From Fontimonas thermophila (GTDB taxonomy: Bacteria; Pseudomonadota; Gammaproteobacteria; Nevskiales; Nevskiaceae), in contig NZ_FOOC01000004.1 in assembly GCF_900113085.1 (NCBI RefSeq), forward strand, positions 229,776 through 293,775: a stretch of 64,000 nucleotides of DNA, written 5' to 3'. Of this stretch, positions 17,804-27,091 are shown in pieces. The notes beneath the pieces were generated by a model. That model was not told the DNA's origin. It worked only from the letters and a program-made list of their open reading frames with translations, and did not search any database. Every line of letters starts with the position of its first letter. Within the stretch, counting starts at the first letter, position 1. The position numbers and the translations under genes were made by a program.

Positions 17804-17807
17804 CCCC

Positions 17808-17871
17808 GTGAGGCGCAAGAGCCGCAGTGCGGTTCCCGGCCGGCTCTGACGTCTCACCCATCACGCCTCAC
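17808..17871 (+). other. Structured leader upstream of glyA (nested inverted repeats)
   Basis: The 80 bp between nadA and glyA contains nested complementary arms. GTGAGGCG (17808-17815) pairs with CGCCTCAC (17864-17871). Inside it AGAGCCG (17818-17824) pairs with CGGCTCT (17841-17847), and CCGCA-G-TGCGG (17822-17832) could form a competing hairpin. The outer arm closes 12 bp before the glyA ATG, so folding could affect ribosome access. I cannot assign it to a known riboswitch class. Confidence 0.4.
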
Positions 17872-17883
17872 GAGTCAACGCCT

Positions 17884-19170
17884 ATGTGGACCCACGCCCC
17901 GAGTCTTGCCCAATTCGATCCTGAGCTTGCTGCGGCCATCGAGGCCGAGCGTGTGCGCCAGGAAGCGCACATCGAGCTCATCGCCTCCGAAAACTATGCC
18001 AGCCCCGCGGTCATGGCCGCGCAAGGCAGTGCCCTGACCAACAAATATGCCGAGGGGTATCCAGGCAGGCGCTACTACGGCGGCTGCGAGCACGTGGACG
18101 TCGCCGAGAGCCTGGCGATCGAACGGGTGAAGAAGCTGTTCGACTGCGATTACGCCAACGTCCAGCCGCATTCGGGCGCCCAGGCCAACGCCGCGGTATT
18201 TCTCGCGCTCGTCAATCCTGGCGACACGGTGATGGGCATGAACCTCGCCCAGGGCGGGCATCTGACCCATGGCAATCCAGCCAATTTTTCCGGCAAGCAA
18301 TACAAGATCGTGCCGTACGGCCTCGATCCGGCGACCGGACTGATCGACTATGACGAGATGGAACGCATCGCGCTCCAGACCCGGCCGAAGATGATCATCG
18401 GTGGGTTTTCTGCATATTCGCGCGTGAAGGACTGGAAACGCATGCGCGAGATCGCCGACAAGGTCGGTGCCTGGTTCTGGGTGGACATGGCCCATGTCGC
18501 CGGGCTCGTCGCCGCCGGGGAATACCCGAGCCCCTTGCCGTATGCGCACGTCGTGACCTCGACGACTCACAAGACCCTGCGCGGTCCGCGTGGCGGCATC
18601 ATCCTCACCAAGAATCAACCCGAGGATTTCAACAAGAAACTGAACTCGGCCGTGTTCCCGGGCATCCAGGGCGGGCCGCTGATGCATGTGATCGCGGCCA
18701 AGGCGGTGGCGTTCAAGGAAGCCTTGGATCCGGGCTTCAAGATTTATCAGCGGCAGGTCATTGCCAACGCGCGTGCGATGGCCAAGGTTTTTCTCGAACG
18801 CGGTTACAAGGTCGTTTCCGGCGGGACCGACAATCATCTGTTCCTGCTCGATCTGATCGCCAAGAACATCACCGGCAAGGATGCCGAGGCGGCGCTCGGC
18901 CGCGCGCACATCACGGTCAACAAGAATTCCGTACCCAACGATCCGAAGTCGCCATTCGTGACCTCGGGTCTGCGCCTGGGCTCTCCGGCTGCGACCACAC
19001 GAGGGTTCAAGGAAGCCGAGATGATCCAGGTCGCCGGCTGGATCGCCGACATTCTCGATGCGATGGCCGTCGGTGCCGATGTCGAGAGTGTCGTCAACCG
19101 GGTGCGCGGCGAGGTCGAGCGGCTCTGTGCGCGGTTCCCGGTCTACGGACCGCTCAAGCGCGCGGCCTGA
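17884..19170 (+). CDS. glyA: Serine hydroxymethyltransferase
   Basis: PLP enzyme converting serine and tetrahydrofolate to glycine and methylene-tetrahydrofolate, feeding FolD (encoded at 32 kb). The 428-residue protein has [28 protein letters not shown], and the PLP-lysine loop [12 protein letters not shown] (Lys230). The ATG at 17884 gives the canonical N-terminus. It is followed 26 bp later by nrdR, a common proteobacterial pairing. Confidence 0.97.
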   Translation: MWTHAPSLAQFDPELAAAIEAERVRQEAHIELIASENYASPAVMAAQGSALTNKYAEGYPGRRYYGGCEHVDVAESLAIERVKKLFDCDYANVQPHSGAQANAAVFLALVNPGDTVMGMNLAQGGHLTHGNPANFSGKQYKIVPYGLDPATGLIDYDEMERIALQTRPKMIIGGFSAYSRVKDWKRMREIADKVGAWFWVDMAHVAGLVAAGEYPSPLPYAHVVTSTTHKTLRGPRGGIILTKNQPEDFNKKLNSAVFPGIQGGPLMHVIAAKAVAFKEALDPGFKIYQRQVIANARAMAKVFLERGYKVVSGGTDNHLFLLDLIAKNITGKDAEAALGRAHITVNKNSVPNDPKSPFVTSGLRLGSPAATTRGFKEAEMIQVAGWIADILDAMAVGADVESVVNRVRGEVERLCARFPVYGPLKRAA

Positions 19171-19196
19171 GATCGGGTAAGCACGGGATTCGTTCG

Positions 19197-19736
19197 ATGC
19201 AATGCCCGTTCTGCAAGGCGCCGGATACCCGCGTCGTCGATTCCCGCCTGGCCGAGGACGGTACGCAGGTCCGCCGCCGTCGCGAATGCGAGCAGTGCGG
19301 CGGGCGGTTCACGACATTCGAGCGTGCGCACCTGGCGATGCCCAACGTCATCAAGCGCAGCGGTAATCCCGAGCCGTTCTCGGAGGACAAGCTGCGTCGT
19401 GGCATGGAGAGCGCACTGTACAAGCGACCGGTGACCGCCGAGCAGCTCGATCATGCGATCGAGAACATCAAGCGCAAGCTGCGCGGTCTGGCCGAACGCG
19501 AGGTGCCTTCGCGCCAGCTCGGCGAATGGGTGATGGAGGAATTGCGCGATCTCGATCACGTCGCTTATGTGCGCTTTGCGTCGATTTATCGCGCATTCTC
19601 CGACGTCAACGCCTTTCGCGAAGAAATCGAGCGTTTGCAGACGCTGCCGACGCCAGAGGAACGTCGCTTGCAGTTGCCGCTGATCGAGGAGCTGGACATC
19701 GCCCGCGACACCCCGGCGGGTGGGCGCAAGGGCTAA
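19197..19736 (+). CDS. nrdR: Transcriptional repressor NrdR
   Basis: Nucleotide-sensing repressor of ribonucleotide reductase genes. The 179 residues are slightly longer than the usual 150-160 because of a charged C-terminal tail. The zinc ribbon comprises CPFC and CEQCGGRF (residues 3-35), and the ATP-cone domain runs from about 49 to 139. It leads the riboflavin gene run, with ribD 12 bp downstream, the standard gammaproteobacterial order. Confidence 0.95.
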   Translation: MQCPFCKAPDTRVVDSRLAEDGTQVRRRRECEQCGGRFTTFERAHLAMPNVIKRSGNPEPFSEDKLRRGMESALYKRPVTAEQLDHAIENIKRKLRGLAEREVPSRQLGEWVMEELRDLDHVAYVRFASIYRAFSDVNAFREEIERLQTLPTPEERRLQLPLIEELDIARDTPAGGRKG

Positions 19737-19748
19737 AGGCGCGTGTCG

Positions 19749-20846
19749 ATGTCCGATCCTGCTTTTGGGGCACCGGAAGCACTGATGGCGCGCGCGCTGC
19801 GCCTGGCCGAGCGCGGCATGATGACCACGCATCCCAATCCACGTGTCGGCTGCGTCATCGTGCGCGACGGCATCATCGTCGGCGAAGGGGCCCACGAGCG
19901 CGCCGGCGAACCCCACGCCGAAGTGCATGCCCTGCGCAGTGCCGGCGACCGGGCGCGCGGTGCCGACGTGTATGTGAGTCTGGAGCCCTGCTGCCATCAC
20001 GGCCGTACTCCGCCGTGCACCGATGCGCTGATCGCTGCTGGTGTCGCCCGGGTGTTCGTGGCCACGGCCGATCCCAATCCCAAAGTCGCAGGACAAGGCA
20101 TCCAACGCCTGCGCGCTGCCGGCATCGAGGTGCATGTCGGCCTGCTGGCAGCCGAGGCGCAGCGGATCAACCGGGGGTTTTTCGCGCGCATGATGCGTGG
20201 ACGTCCCTGGCTTGTGCTCAAGCTCGCGATGAGTCTGGATGCCCGCACGGCGATGGCGAGCGGTGAAAGCCAGTGGATCACCGGCGAGGCCGCACGCGCT
20301 GATGCGCACCGTCTGCGTGCCGAGGCCGGCGCCGTGCTCACGGGCGTCGGTACCGTTGTCGCCGACGATCCCCGACTGAGCGCGCGCGGTCTGGGCGAGG
20401 GCGTGCGCCAGCCCGATCGCATCGTGCTCGACACGCAAGCCCGTGCGCCGGTTCATGCCCGGGTCTGGCAGCCGGGCGCACGTCGGTTGTGGATCACCCG
20501 GCAGCTTCCCCCAATCGTGCCGGAGGGCGTGACGGTGGTTCTCGCCGGGGCGGACGCTCAAGGCCGGATCGATCTCAAGGACGCACTGCAGGCGCTCGCC
20601 CGCCACGAAGTCAACGAGATCCTCGCCGAGTGCGGGCCGCGACTCGCCGGCAGCCTGCTGGAGCAGGGTCTGGTCGATGAGATCATCGCCTATGTAGCAC
20701 CCAAGCTGTTGGGCGATCAGGCGCGCCCGCTTGCCCATTTGCCGGGCATCGAACGACTCACGCAGGCACTGGTCTGGCGCTGGGTCGATGTGCGTCAGAT
20801 CGGTGACGATGTGCGGCTAATCTTGCAGCCGCGCACGTGCATTTGA
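19749..20846 (+). CDS. ribD: Riboflavin biosynthesis deaminase/reductase
   Basis: Bifunctional enzyme for the second and third steps of riboflavin synthesis. The N-terminal deaminase (about 1-145) has the zinc motif HAEVHAL and PCCHHGRTPPC; the C-terminal NADPH-dependent reductase (about 146-360) has SLDARTA, SQWITG and ECGPRLAGSLL. The ATG at 19749 is preferred because AAAGG lies 9 bases upstream; an in-frame GTG at 19743 would be too close to it. No FMN riboswitch fits in the 12 bp after nrdR. Confidence 0.95.
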   Translation: MSDPAFGAPEALMARALRLAERGMMTTHPNPRVGCVIVRDGIIVGEGAHERAGEPHAEVHALRSAGDRARGADVYVSLEPCCHHGRTPPCTDALIAAGVARVFVATADPNPKVAGQGIQRLRAAGIEVHVGLLAAEAQRINRGFFARMMRGRPWLVLKLAMSLDARTAMASGESQWITGEAARADAHRLRAEAGAVLTGVGTVVADDPRLSARGLGEGVRQPDRIVLDTQARAPVHARVWQPGARRLWITRQLPPIVPEGVTVVLAGADAQGRIDLKDALQALARHEVNEILAECGPRLAGSLLEQGLVDEIIAYVAPKLLGDQARPLAHLPGIERLTQALVWRWVDVRQIGDDVRLILQPRTCI

Positions 20847-20858
20847 GGAATCATTGGA

Positions 20859-21461
20859 ATGTTCACGGGCATCATCGAAGCGGTGGGGCGCATTGCGGCG
20901 AGCGCCGATGTCGGGGGAGATCGGCGCATGCGGTTCGAGGCGGTGGGTTATTTCGCCGGCACGCAGCCGGGCGACAGCATCGCCGTCAACGGTATCTGCC
21001 TGACGGCGATTGAATGCAGCGCCGATCACTTCAGCGCCGATTTGTCCGTGGAGACCTTGCAGCAGACCACTGCGGGGAGTTGGTGTCCCGGCCACAGCGT
21101 GAATCTCGAACGTGCGCTGACCGCAGGCAAGCCGCTGGGCGGGCATCTCGTCAGCGGGCATGTCGATGGTGTGGGCATCGTCCTTGAGCGGCATCAGGAT
21201 GCGCGCTCCTGGCGGTTCACCTTTGAGGCCCCGGCCATGCTTGCGCGTTACATTGCACGCAAGGGGTCGATCTGTATCGACGGTGTCAGCCTGACGGTCA
21301 ACGAAGTAGACGGCCATCGCTTTGGCGTTAACATCATTCCCCACACCTTGAGCCATACGACGCTCGCTGTGTTGCAACCCGGAGATCGCGTGAATCTCGA
21401 AGTCGATTTGGTGGCGCGTTACCTGGAGCGCCTGCTGGCGCAGCGGGAGATCCTGCCATGA
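20859..21461 (+). CDS. ribE: Riboflavin synthase alpha chain
   Basis: Catalyses dismutation of two 6,7-dimethyl-8-ribityllumazine molecules to riboflavin. The 200 residues comprise two lumazine-binding repeats: MFTGIIEAVG...NGICLTA (about 1-95) and GHLVSGHVDG...DGVSLTVN (about 98-190). It starts 12 bp after ribD and overlaps the ribBA start by 4 bp (ATGA). Confidence 0.96.
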   Translation: MFTGIIEAVGRIAASADVGGDRRMRFEAVGYFAGTQPGDSIAVNGICLTAIECSADHFSADLSVETLQQTTAGSWCPGHSVNLERALTAGKPLGGHLVSGHVDGVGIVLERHQDARSWRFTFEAPAMLARYIARKGSICIDGVSLTVNEVDGHRFGVNIIPHTLSHTTLAVLQPGDRVNLEVDLVARYLERLLAQREILP

Positions 21462-22603
21462 AACCCGAAAACAGCGACCCGGCGCCCGAATCGCCAGCGC
21501 GGCTCGATTCGATCGAAGACATCATCGCCGACATCAAGGCCGGCAAGATGGTGATCCTGATGGATGACGAAGATCGCGAGAACGAGGGCGATCTGGTCAT
21601 GGCTGCCGAGCTGGTGCGGCCGGAAGATATCAACTTCATGGCCCGTTATGGCCGCGGGCTGATCTGCCTGACACTGACAGCCGAGCGCTGCCGCCAGCTG
21701 CGGCTGCCGCAAATGGTGTCGCACAACGAGGAGAGTCACCGCACGGCATTCACGGTATCGATCGAAGCCGCAAGCGGTGTCACCACCGGCATCTCCGCGC
21801 ACGACCGCGCGCATACGGTGCGCGTGGCTGTCAGGCCGGATGCCCGCCCGGAGGATCTGGTCCAGCCGGGACACATCTTTCCGCTGATGGCGCAGCCCGG
21901 TGGCGTGCTCACCCGCGCTGGGCATACGGAGGCCGGCTGCGACCTTGCCCGCCTCGCCGGGCTCACACCGGCGGCGGTCATCGTCGAAATCCTCAACGAG
22001 GACGGAACGATGGCGCGACGCCCGGATCTCGAGAAATTCGCCCGACAGCATGGGCTCAAGCTCGGTACGATCGCCGATCTGATCCGCTACCGGCTCGCCA
22101 ACGAACACACCGTGGAACGCGTGGCCGAGACGCACGTTAATACCGAGTTCGGCGAGTTTCGCCTGGTCACTTACCAGGACAGCATCGACAACACCATCCA
22201 TCTGGCGATGGTCAAGGGGACGATCGATCCCCAGCAGCCGACGTTGGTGCGCGTGCATATCCGCAATACCTTGCAGGACGTGCTCGGCGTGTGTCATGCG
22301 GATTTTGCCTGGCCGTTGCGGCGTGCCCTGCAGCGCGTTTCCGAAGAGGGTGCCGGCGTCGTCGTGTTGCTGCGCAAACCGGAGAGCTCCCGCGAGTTGC
22401 TGCAGCAGATCGTCTCGCTGAACAAGGAAGCGCTCGAAGAACACCCCCACGACGCCCGGCAAGTGCTGCGCACCTATGGCATCGGTGCGCAAATCCTCTC
22501 CGATCTGGGCGTGCGCAAGATGCGGGTACTGTCCGCACCCAAGCGTATGCAAGGTATCTCCGGCTTTGGGCTGGAGGTCGTCGATTACGTTCCCTGCGAT
22601 TGA
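21458..22603 (+). CDS. ribBA: DHBP synthase fused to a degenerate GTP cyclohydrolase II domain
   Basis: The N-terminal about 205 residues are an intact 3,4-dihydroxy-2-butanone 4-phosphate synthase ([42 protein letters not shown]). The C-terminal about 170 residues align with GTP cyclohydrolase II, but the zinc cysteines of an active enzyme (two close together in the SLRCDCG region and one upstream) are missing: the corresponding stretch reads [15 protein letters not shown]. This matches the RibBX-type proteins of pseudomonads, so only the butanone-phosphate activity is expected and a separate ribA must exist elsewhere. The stop overlaps the ribH start (TGATG). Confidence 0.93.
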   Translation: MKPENSDPAPESPARLDSIEDIIADIKAGKMVILMDDEDRENEGDLVMAAELVRPEDINFMARYGRGLICLTLTAERCRQLRLPQMVSHNEESHRTAFTVSIEAASGVTTGISAHDRAHTVRVAVRPDARPEDLVQPGHIFPLMAQPGGVLTRAGHTEAGCDLARLAGLTPAAVIVEILNEDGTMARRPDLEKFARQHGLKLGTIADLIRYRLANEHTVERVAETHVNTEFGEFRLVTYQDSIDNTIHLAMVKGTIDPQQPTLVRVHIRNTLQDVLGVCHADFAWPLRRALQRVSEEGAGVVVLLRKPESSRELLQQIVSLNKEALEEHPHDARQVLRTYGIGAQILSDLGVRKMRVLSAPKRMQGISGFGLEVVDYVPCD

Positions 22604-23130
22604 TGAAGAAGTCCAAGACTGCGAATCCCGCTGCGGTGCCGGCCGATGCCAAGACGGGCTATGCCGCGCCGCAGATTCCGGATCGGACCGAACTTGCCGG
22701 TGTGAGAATCGCCGTACTGGCGACACGCTGGAACGTTGGCATCGTCGATGCGCTGCGCGCCGGCGCGAGGGCTTGTCTGCGCGACTGGGGTGTATCCGAT
22801 GAAGACGTCGCCGAGTTTCGTGCCCCGGGTGCTTACGAGATACCCCTTGCGGCCCTGCACCTGCTCAAGAAAGGCCGGTATGACGGCGTGGTGGCGTTGG
22901 CCGCGGTGATCCGCGGCGAAACCCCGCATTTCGACTATGTCGCCGGCGAGTGCGCACGCGGTTTGATGCAGGTACAGATCAAGACTCGCAAGCCGGTGGG
23001 GTTTGGCGTGCTCACCGTCAACACCGTCGAGCAGGCGTGGGCACGTGCCGGGCAGGGGCGGGACAACAAGGGTTACGAGGCCGCGGCGGCGATGCTGGAG
23101 ATGATCTGCCTGTCCCGGAGGCTATCGTGA
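22603..23130 (+). CDS. ribH: 6,7-dimethyl-8-ribityllumazine synthase
   Basis: Condenses the RibD-derived pyrimidine with 3,4-dihydroxybutanone phosphate to give lumazine. The 175-residue protein has a 35-residue charged N-terminal extension, then the core: ATRWNVGIVDAL, the phosphate-binding APGAYEIP, and AAVIRGETPHFDYVAGE with the catalytic His. TVNTVEQAWARAG replaces the usual LTTDTLEQA variant. The ATG at 22603 overlaps the ribBA stop by one base; the end overlaps nusB by 4 bp (GTGA). Confidence 0.95.
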   Translation: MKKSKTANPAAVPADAKTGYAAPQIPDRTELAGVRIAVLATRWNVGIVDALRAGARACLRDWGVSDEDVAEFRAPGAYEIPLAALHLLKKGRYDGVVALAAVIRGETPHFDYVAGECARGLMQVQIKTRKPVGFGVLTVNTVEQAWARAGQGRDNKGYEAAAAMLEMICLSRRLS

Positions 23131-23561
23131 GCGAGATGCAGGCGCTCAGCCGCCGGGGTCTGGCCCGCCGCCTGACCGTGCAGGCCTTGTACCAGTGGCT
23201 GATCAATGAGAGCACACCGGCTGCCTTGCTGCGGCAGTTCCGCGAGCAGGAAGAGGGGCTCGGCCGCGCCGATCCACTGTATTTCGAAGAGCTGCTCACC
23301 GGTGTCGTCACACACGCCTCGGCGCTGACCGTCGATCTGGTGCCGCATCTGGATCGTCCGCTGGAGCAGCTCGACCCGGTCGAACACGCCATCCTCCTGC
23401 TCGGCGCCTACGAGCTGCGCCACAAACCGGAAGTGCCGTGGAAGGTTGTCGTCAACGAGGCGGTGAATCTGGCGAAGATCTTCGGTGCAGAGGAGGGCTA
23501 CAAATTCGTCAATGGCGTACTCGACAAGCTGGCCCGCCAGCTGCGCGCGCATGAGATCTAG
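23127..23561 (+). CDS. nusB: Transcription antitermination factor NusB
   Basis: All-helical RNA-binding protein that with NusE binds boxA and supports rRNA antitermination. 144 residues; signatures are RRLTVQALYQW near the start and PWKVVVNEAVNLAKIFGAEEGYKFVNGVLDK (about 105-135, cited by position). The GTG start overlaps the ribH stop and has CGGAGG just upstream. The ribH-nusB-thiL order is conserved in gammaproteobacteria. Confidence 0.95.
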   Translation: MSEMQALSRRGLARRLTVQALYQWLINESTPAALLRQFREQEEGLGRADPLYFEELLTGVVTHASALTVDLVPHLDRPLEQLDPVEHAILLLGAYELRHKPEVPWKVVVNEAVNLAKIFGAEEGYKFVNGVLDKLARQLRAHEI

Positions 23562-23597
23562 TCGGCCATTCCGACGGTCCAGGGCGATGATCCGCGC

Positions 23598-24539
23598 ATG
23601 GATGAATTTGCGCTGATCCGCCGCTATTTTGCCGGCCTGACGGCGGCCAGCAGTGGCGTCGTCGTCGGCATCGGCGACGATGCCGCGCTGTTGACGCCCA
23701 CGCCAGATCAGCAGCTCGCCGTCACCTGTGACACCCTGATCGAGGGGCGGCATTTCCCGGTCGGTACGTCTGCCTACGACATCGGTTGGAAAGCGCTGGC
23801 GGTGAATCTCTCCGATCTGGCGGCGATGGGCGCGCAGCCGCGCTGGTTTACGCTGGCGCTCAGCCTGCCGCAGGCCGACCCGGGCTGGCTCGCCGAGTTC
23901 AGTGCAGGGCTGCGCGCGCTCGCCGACCGTCACAGCGTCGCACTCGTCGGCGGCGATACCACCCGTGGCAGCCTGAGCATCACGATCACGGCGCTGGGCG
24001 AATCGCCGGCGGGGATGGCATTGCGGCGCAGCGGCGCACAGGTGGGCGATTGCGTGTGCGTCACCGGAACCCTTGGCGATGCCGCCGCGGCTTTAGCGCT
24101 GCTGGATCAGGGAACGCGCGATGCCGAGCTGCTGATGCGCCTGAACCGCCCGGAACCTCGCGTCGGTGCGGGACTTGCGTTGCGCACGCTCGCACATGCC
24201 GCGATCGATCTGTCGGACGGGCTCTCCGGCGATTTGCCGCACATTCTCGAGGCCAGTGGGGTCGGCGCTGAGATCGATGTCGATGCCTTGCCTGCTTCCG
24301 TTGCCCTGCGCAGGCGCTATCCGCTGCGCGATGCGCGCATGCGCTACCAGCTCGCGGGCGGGGACGACTACGAGCTGTGTCTGTGTATCCCTCCGGATCG
24401 TCTGGATCACGCGCGCGCCCGGCTCGACGTTCCGCTCCACGTCGTGGGCCGGATCACGGCGGTGCGCGGCCTGCGCTATGTCGATGCTTCTGGCGCTACC
24501 ATCGTATTCAACCATCCCGGTTTCCGGCATTTCGAATGA
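23598..24539 (+). CDS. thiL: Thiamine-monophosphate kinase
   Basis: ATP-dependent kinase making thiamine diphosphate from thiamine phosphate. The 313-residue protein starts DEFALIRRYFA and has GIGDDAALL, DTLIEGRHF, ALAVNLSDLAAMGA and GGDTTRG, all AIR-synthase-superfamily metal/ATP motifs. DLSDGLSGDL and AGGDDYEL follow in the second half. It overlaps pgpA by 4 bp (ATGA). Confidence 0.95.
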   Translation: MDEFALIRRYFAGLTAASSGVVVGIGDDAALLTPTPDQQLAVTCDTLIEGRHFPVGTSAYDIGWKALAVNLSDLAAMGAQPRWFTLALSLPQADPGWLAEFSAGLRALADRHSVALVGGDTTRGSLSITITALGESPAGMALRRSGAQVGDCVCVTGTLGDAAAALALLDQGTRDAELLMRLNRPEPRVGAGLALRTLAHAAIDLSDGLSGDLPHILEASGVGAEIDVDALPASVALRRRYPLRDARMRYQLAGGDDYELCLCIPPDRLDHARARLDVPLHVVGRITAVRGLRYVDASGATIVFNHPGFRHFE

Positions 24540-25054
24540 GCACCCCCATCGTTCCGCGTCCCCCGACCCAACTGATTCTGACGACTCCCGAACATTTGCT
24601 CGCGTTCGGGTTCGGTGCAGGTCTAGCCCCGTTTGCACCAGGGACGGTCGGGACGCTGGTCGGTGTGCTGCTGTTTTTGCCGCTGTCGTGGCTGCCGCCA
24701 CCGGCCTATGCCGCAACGGTCGTCGGGCTGTTCATGCTGGGCTGCTGGATCTGCGGAGAAAGTGCGCGCCTGCTCGGTGTGCACGATTACGGCGGTATCG
24801 TTTTCGACGAAATCGTGGGATATCTGATCGCCGCGGCGCCGCTGCTGTTTTTCCCGGCGCTGACGGCAGCGGTCTGGGCGGTTGCACTGATCGGTGCGTT
24901 CGCGCTGTTTCGCCTGCTTGACATTCTCAAACCCTGGCCGATCCGCATCCTCGATCGCGCCGTCCGTGGCGGGTTGGGCATCATGCTCGACGATGCCCTC
25001 GCCGGCCTCTTCGCCGCTGTCCTGCTGTGGGCCGTGTTGAGGCTGTTTGGGTAA
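24536..25054 (+). CDS. pgpA: Phosphatidylglycerophosphatase A
   Basis: Integral membrane enzyme that dephosphorylates phosphatidylglycerophosphate to phosphatidylglycerol. The 172 residues contain about four transmembrane segments. Motifs: GFGAGLAPFAPGTVGTL, HDYGGIVFDEIVGYLIA and the C-terminal KPWPIRILDR...GLGIMLDDALAG. It is last in the nrdR-rib-nusB-thiL-pgpA run. Confidence 0.94.
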   Translation: MSTPIVPRPPTQLILTTPEHLLAFGFGAGLAPFAPGTVGTLVGVLLFLPLSWLPPPAYAATVVGLFMLGCWICGESARLLGVHDYGGIVFDEIVGYLIAAAPLLFFPALTAAVWAVALIGAFALFRLLDILKPWPIRILDRAVRGGLGIMLDDALAGLFAAVLLWAVLRLFG

Positions 25055-25065
25055 TACATCTTTCC

Positions 25066-25094
25066 CTTGAATCAGCCTTTCTGCTGCGCCATTC
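25066..25094 (+). promoter_or_regulatory. Possible promoter upstream of atuA-like gene (sigma-32-like)
   Basis: CTTGAAT (25066-25072), 14 bp, CGCCATTC (25087-25094). It resembles the sigma-32 consensus with one -35 and two -10 mismatches, about 60 bp before the next start. It could be chance; given as a candidate only. Confidence 0.2.
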
Positions 25095-25153
25095 TCAAGC
25101 GCTAAGGGCGCGTTTCCATGACTGCCCGGTCATCCTGATTACGGGAACTCACG

Positions 25154-26947
25154 ATGACGACGATACGCATCGGTTGCGCCTCCGCATTCTGGGGCGATAC
25201 CAACACCGCCGCCGCGCAACTGGTCGAGCGCGGCAATATCGACTATCTGGTCTTCGACTATCTGGCCGAGATCACGATGTCGATTCTCGCCGCCAAGCGC
25301 ATGAAAGATCCCAACGAGGGTTATGCGACGGATTTCGTCGAACATGTGATGGCACCGCTGTTGCCGCAGATCAAGGCAAACGGCATCAAGGTCGTCGCCA
25401 ATGCTGGCGGCGTCAATCCGCTGGCTTGCAAGAAGGCGCTCGAAGATGCTGCGGCCAAGGCCGGTATCGACCTGCGTGTCGGTGTCGTGCTGGGCGACGA
25501 TTTGCTGCCGCGCAAGAAAGAATTTTCCGATTGTGTGGAGATCGATACCGGTGCGCGGATGCCGCCGACGCTGGTGTCGATGAATGCTTACCTGGGGGCG
25601 TTTCCGATCGCGCGTGCGCTCGATGCCGGTGCCGAGGTGGTGATCACCGGCCGCTGTGTCGATTCGGCCGTCGCGCTCGGGCCGATGATTCACGCGTTTG
25701 GCTGGAAAGAGAACGAATACGACAAGCTCGCTGCCGGTTCGGTCGCCGGCCATATCATCGAATGCGGCGCGCAGTGCACCGGCGGCAATTTCACCGACTG
25801 GGAGCAGGTCGCGGACGGCTACGCCGACATGGGATTTCCGATTGCCGAGGTCTTCGCAGACGGTACGTTCGAGATCACCAAGCCGCACGGCACTGGCGGA
25901 CTCGTTTCCGTACACACGGTGCTCGAACAAATGCTCTACGAGATCGGCGATCCACGCGCGTATCTGCTGCCGGATGTCGCCGTCGATTTCACGCAGGTAC
26001 GTCTCGAGCAGGTCGGTGAAAACCGCGTGCGAGTGCGTGGTGCGCGCGGACAGGCGCCCACGGATCGTTACAAAGTCAGCGCGACTTACCCGGCCGGCAT
26101 GCGCTGCGCGGCGCTGTTCATGATCGGCGGCATCGATGCCGCAAGAAAGGGGCGGGCGTCGGCGACGGCGATTGTCGAGAAAGTCCGTCGGCAGCTGCTC
26201 GCTGCGCGGCTCGGCGATTTCAGCGGTGTCGATATCCATTGCATTGGCGCCGAGGAGAGCTACGGCCCGCATGCACGCCCCGGAGCCGCGGCGACGCGCG
26301 AGGTCGTCGTCAAGATCGCGGTCCAGCATGCAAATCCCAAGGCGCTCAAGCTGTTCGCCCGCGAGATCGCGCAAGCGGCAACCGGCATGGCGCCGGGATT
26401 TACCGGCTATTTCGGCAGCGGACGGCCCGAGCCGCATATGATCCCGAAGCTGTTTTCGACGCTGGTGCCCAAGGCGCAGGTGCCCATCGAAGTCGTCGTC
26501 GGGACTGAGCGCTTTGCCGTTTCCGTGCCCAGCCAAGGCGGGTTCGTCCCGCCTCCGCCGGAGCCACAGATCGATCCGGATGTGGAGATTGCCGATCCGG
26601 TCCACGTGCCCTTGATCAAGCTCGCGCTCGCGCGTTCCGGCGACAAGGGTGACCACGCCAACATCGGTGTCATCGCGCGCACACCTGATTACCTGCCGTA
26701 TATCGAGGCGGCGCTGTCCACTACGGCCGTGCGCCAATGGTTCGCCCACGTACTCGCCGGTGGCGCCCAGGGACGGGTCGAGCGCTGGCGTCTGCCGGGG
26801 ACGCACAGCTTGAACTTCATGCTGTATCACGCGCTCGGCGGAGGTGGCGCGGCTTCGCTGCGCACCGATCCGCAAGGCAAGACTTTTGCGCAGATGCTGC
26901 TGGAGTTCCCGGTACCGGTGCCGCGTGCCCTGGCGGCGCAGCTGTAA
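25154..26947 (+). CDS. atuA: AtuA-like (DUF1446) acyclic terpene utilization family protein
   Basis: 597 residues with two parts: a large DUF1446 domain (about 3-455; [11 protein letters not shown] at the N-terminus, [24 protein letters not shown]) and a C-terminal AtuA-like ferredoxin-fold domain (about 485-590; [19 protein letters not shown]). AtuA is the first gene of the citronellol/geraniol operon in Pseudomonas and is required for growth on those compounds, but its reaction is not clearly established. Paralogues also accompany other branched acyl-CoA pathways. Here it is directly upstream of the ETF genes and 19 kb from the atuBCDEF-like operon. Confidence 0.82.
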   Translation: MTTIRIGCASAFWGDTNTAAAQLVERGNIDYLVFDYLAEITMSILAAKRMKDPNEGYATDFVEHVMAPLLPQIKANGIKVVANAGGVNPLACKKALEDAAAKAGIDLRVGVVLGDDLLPRKKEFSDCVEIDTGARMPPTLVSMNAYLGAFPIARALDAGAEVVITGRCVDSAVALGPMIHAFGWKENEYDKLAAGSVAGHIIECGAQCTGGNFTDWEQVADGYADMGFPIAEVFADGTFEITKPHGTGGLVSVHTVLEQMLYEIGDPRAYLLPDVAVDFTQVRLEQVGENRVRVRGARGQAPTDRYKVSATYPAGMRCAALFMIGGIDAARKGRASATAIVEKVRRQLLAARLGDFSGVDIHCIGAEESYGPHARPGAAATREVVVKIAVQHANPKALKLFAREIAQAATGMAPGFTGYFGSGRPEPHMIPKLFSTLVPKAQVPIEVVVGTERFAVSVPSQGGFVPPPPEPQIDPDVEIADPVHVPLIKLALARSGDKGDHANIGVIARTPDYLPYIEAALSTTAVRQWFAHVLAGGAQGRVERWRLPGTHSLNFMLYHALGGGGAASLRTDPQGKTFAQMLLEFPVPVPRALAAQL

Positions 26948-27091
26948 GCAACGCCGATGCGCTGGCCGTTGCGCCAGCCAGTTGTGTTACGCCAGCGCTG
27001 CGGTTTGGCGCCGCGTCGACTACAATTTGCACCCCTTTAACCCTCAGACTCGGCCCGAGCGCCCGTTCAGGGCCTGCCAGGAAGTGCGTGC

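Noticed and set aside
15770..17857. 695-codon open frame on the minus strand
   Set aside because: It lies opposite the lipoprotein and nadA. Its translation is Arg/His/Asp-rich with no family motif, while both plus-strand genes are well supported. A GC-rich shadow frame.
19737..19748. FMN riboswitch before the riboflavin genes
   Set aside because: Only 12 bp separate nrdR from ribD and no RFN-like structure is visible; ribE, ribBA and ribH starts are equally tight.
25139..26875. 578-codon open frame on the minus strand
   Set aside because: It is the exact antisense of the AtuA-like gene and shows no recognisable protein features.
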